Assembly: GCF_001942465.1 (NCBI RefSeq) | Contig: NZ_MKJY01000099.1 | Coordinates: forward strand, 1-64,000 | Direction: 5' to 3' | From: Actinomadura sp. CNU-125 | GTDB lineage: Bacteria; Actinomycetota; Actinomycetes; Streptosporangiales; Streptosporangiaceae | DNA length: 64,000 bases | Shown: positions 63,701-64,000 of the stretch, piece by piece | Layout: the number at the start of each line of letters is the position of its first letter | Position numbering within the stretch: position 1 is the stretch's first letter | Made by a program: the position numbers and the translations under genes | Notes under the pieces: model-generated | Database searches by the model: none | What the model was told of the DNA's origin: nothing | What the model saw: only the letters and a program-made list of their open reading frames with translations

Positions 63701-64000
63701 AGCGCAGGGAGCGCGAGCGGGTGCTCAAGATGTTCGGGCACCTCTTCGACGACCTCGCCGCCGCCGAGGACGGCACGACCGCCGCGGTGAGCCACAACGC
63801 CGTACCGCTCGGACGGCTGACGCTGCAGTTCCGGATGCACCGGACGATCGCCGAGCCCGTCGGGCGGGCCTTCTACCCGCTCGAACCGCCGGTGCTGGAC
63901 GACGACGGCCTGCCGAAGAGCTTCCTCGACACGTCCGCGATGGCCGACGTGGACCACGGGGTGACGCGTCCCGCGCCGCTGAAGAACCGTCCGCTCGTCT
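60800..64000 (+). CDS. Pseudokinase fused to UPF1/DNA2-like SF1 helicase (3' end beyond window); one apparent indel
   Basis: More than 1060 aa, cut by the right edge. Residues 1-300 follow the protein-kinase fold (LPKIVSGSF, FSVLLDALTHLHGARLMHRNLTMGAL, LAPETLDF, TDVFGMGVLGWEWF), but the catalytic HRD reads HRN and no DFG is present, so it is a pseudokinase. A middle part of about 400 residues follows. The helicase begins at ALQGPPGTGKTTVAAHAL (Walker A, about 730-738); after a lost C in GCCCTG near 63138 it continues with DWVIVEEAAKAWPTEVVIPLV (motif II), TLIGDHRQLGA (motif III) and LQFRMHRTIAEPVGRAFYP (motif IV). GTG 60800 has no good ribosome site. It follows the caspase-STAND gene by 79 bp, probably in one operon. 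Confidence 0.83.

Overview
The window is a chromosomal stretch of a high-GC Gram-positive actinomycete, most like a member of the Streptosporangiales such as Actinomadura (inferred from very high GC, GTG/TTG starts, family content and an IdeR-type iron box; no rRNA or marker gene fixes the genus). Most of it is ordinary chromosome: purine synthesis (purA, purB, purD), a HisC-type aminotransferase, MurA, CorA, many regulator and transporter genes, and several small detoxification or resistance units. I saw no insertion sequence, prophage, CRISPR array, tRNA or rRNA.

Layout. 1-5.1 kb: a truncated membrane protein, then a four-gene iron-siderophore ABC uptake operon reading leftwards from a clear IdeR/DtxR iron box shared with a divergent FMN-binding PPOX protein. 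5.1-11 kb: an accessory peptidoglycan-precursor locus (vanX-like dipeptidase, ddl, murF leftwards; alr, murG-like rightwards). 11-20.8 kb: a badly interrupted LuxR-type ATPase regulator, a Nudix regulator, hisC, a DNA-binding regulator, murA, a SUFU-domain protein. 20.8-25.7 kb: MOSC protein, purB, ltrA, purD. 25.9-29.7 kb: corA behind a short leader ORF with an exceptionally long Shine-Dalgarno, then hydrolase, MFS transporter and TetR. 29.9-33.3 kb: a streptogramin/macrolide-type resistance unit (Vat-like acetyltransferase, ABC-F ATPase, TetR) with a candidate attenuator leader. 33.4-38.9 kb: ECF sigma factor and partner, GDSL hydrolase, GDPD, purA. 39-52.8 kb: regulator/enzyme pairs (LuxR/FAD-NAD protein, PadR/FAD monooxygenase, MerR/GNAT, TetR/carboxylesterase, TetR/aromatic hydroxylase), several with visible palindromic operators.

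52.97-64.0 kb is the most interesting part. Three roadblock/LC7-type proteins and a DUF4388 protein (without any small GTPase) are followed by an operon encoding an LCAT-like alpha/beta hydrolase, a 1416-residue caspase-fold - STAND NTPase - WD40 protein, and (running off the right edge) a pseudokinase fused to a UPF1/DNA2-like SF1 helicase. The architecture resembles NLR-like bacterial conflict or anti-phage systems and is my best candidate for a little-described system.

A caution for the whole window: at least fourteen genes are split by single-base indels although both parts are well conserved. Several indels share sequence contexts (extra T in GTAC twice; lost C in GCCCTG twice). This looks much more like uncorrected long-read assembly error than gene decay, so these genes are annotated over their full span with the apparent frameshift named. 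Where three or more indels accumulate the type is given as pseudogene, only to mark that no continuous reading frame exists.
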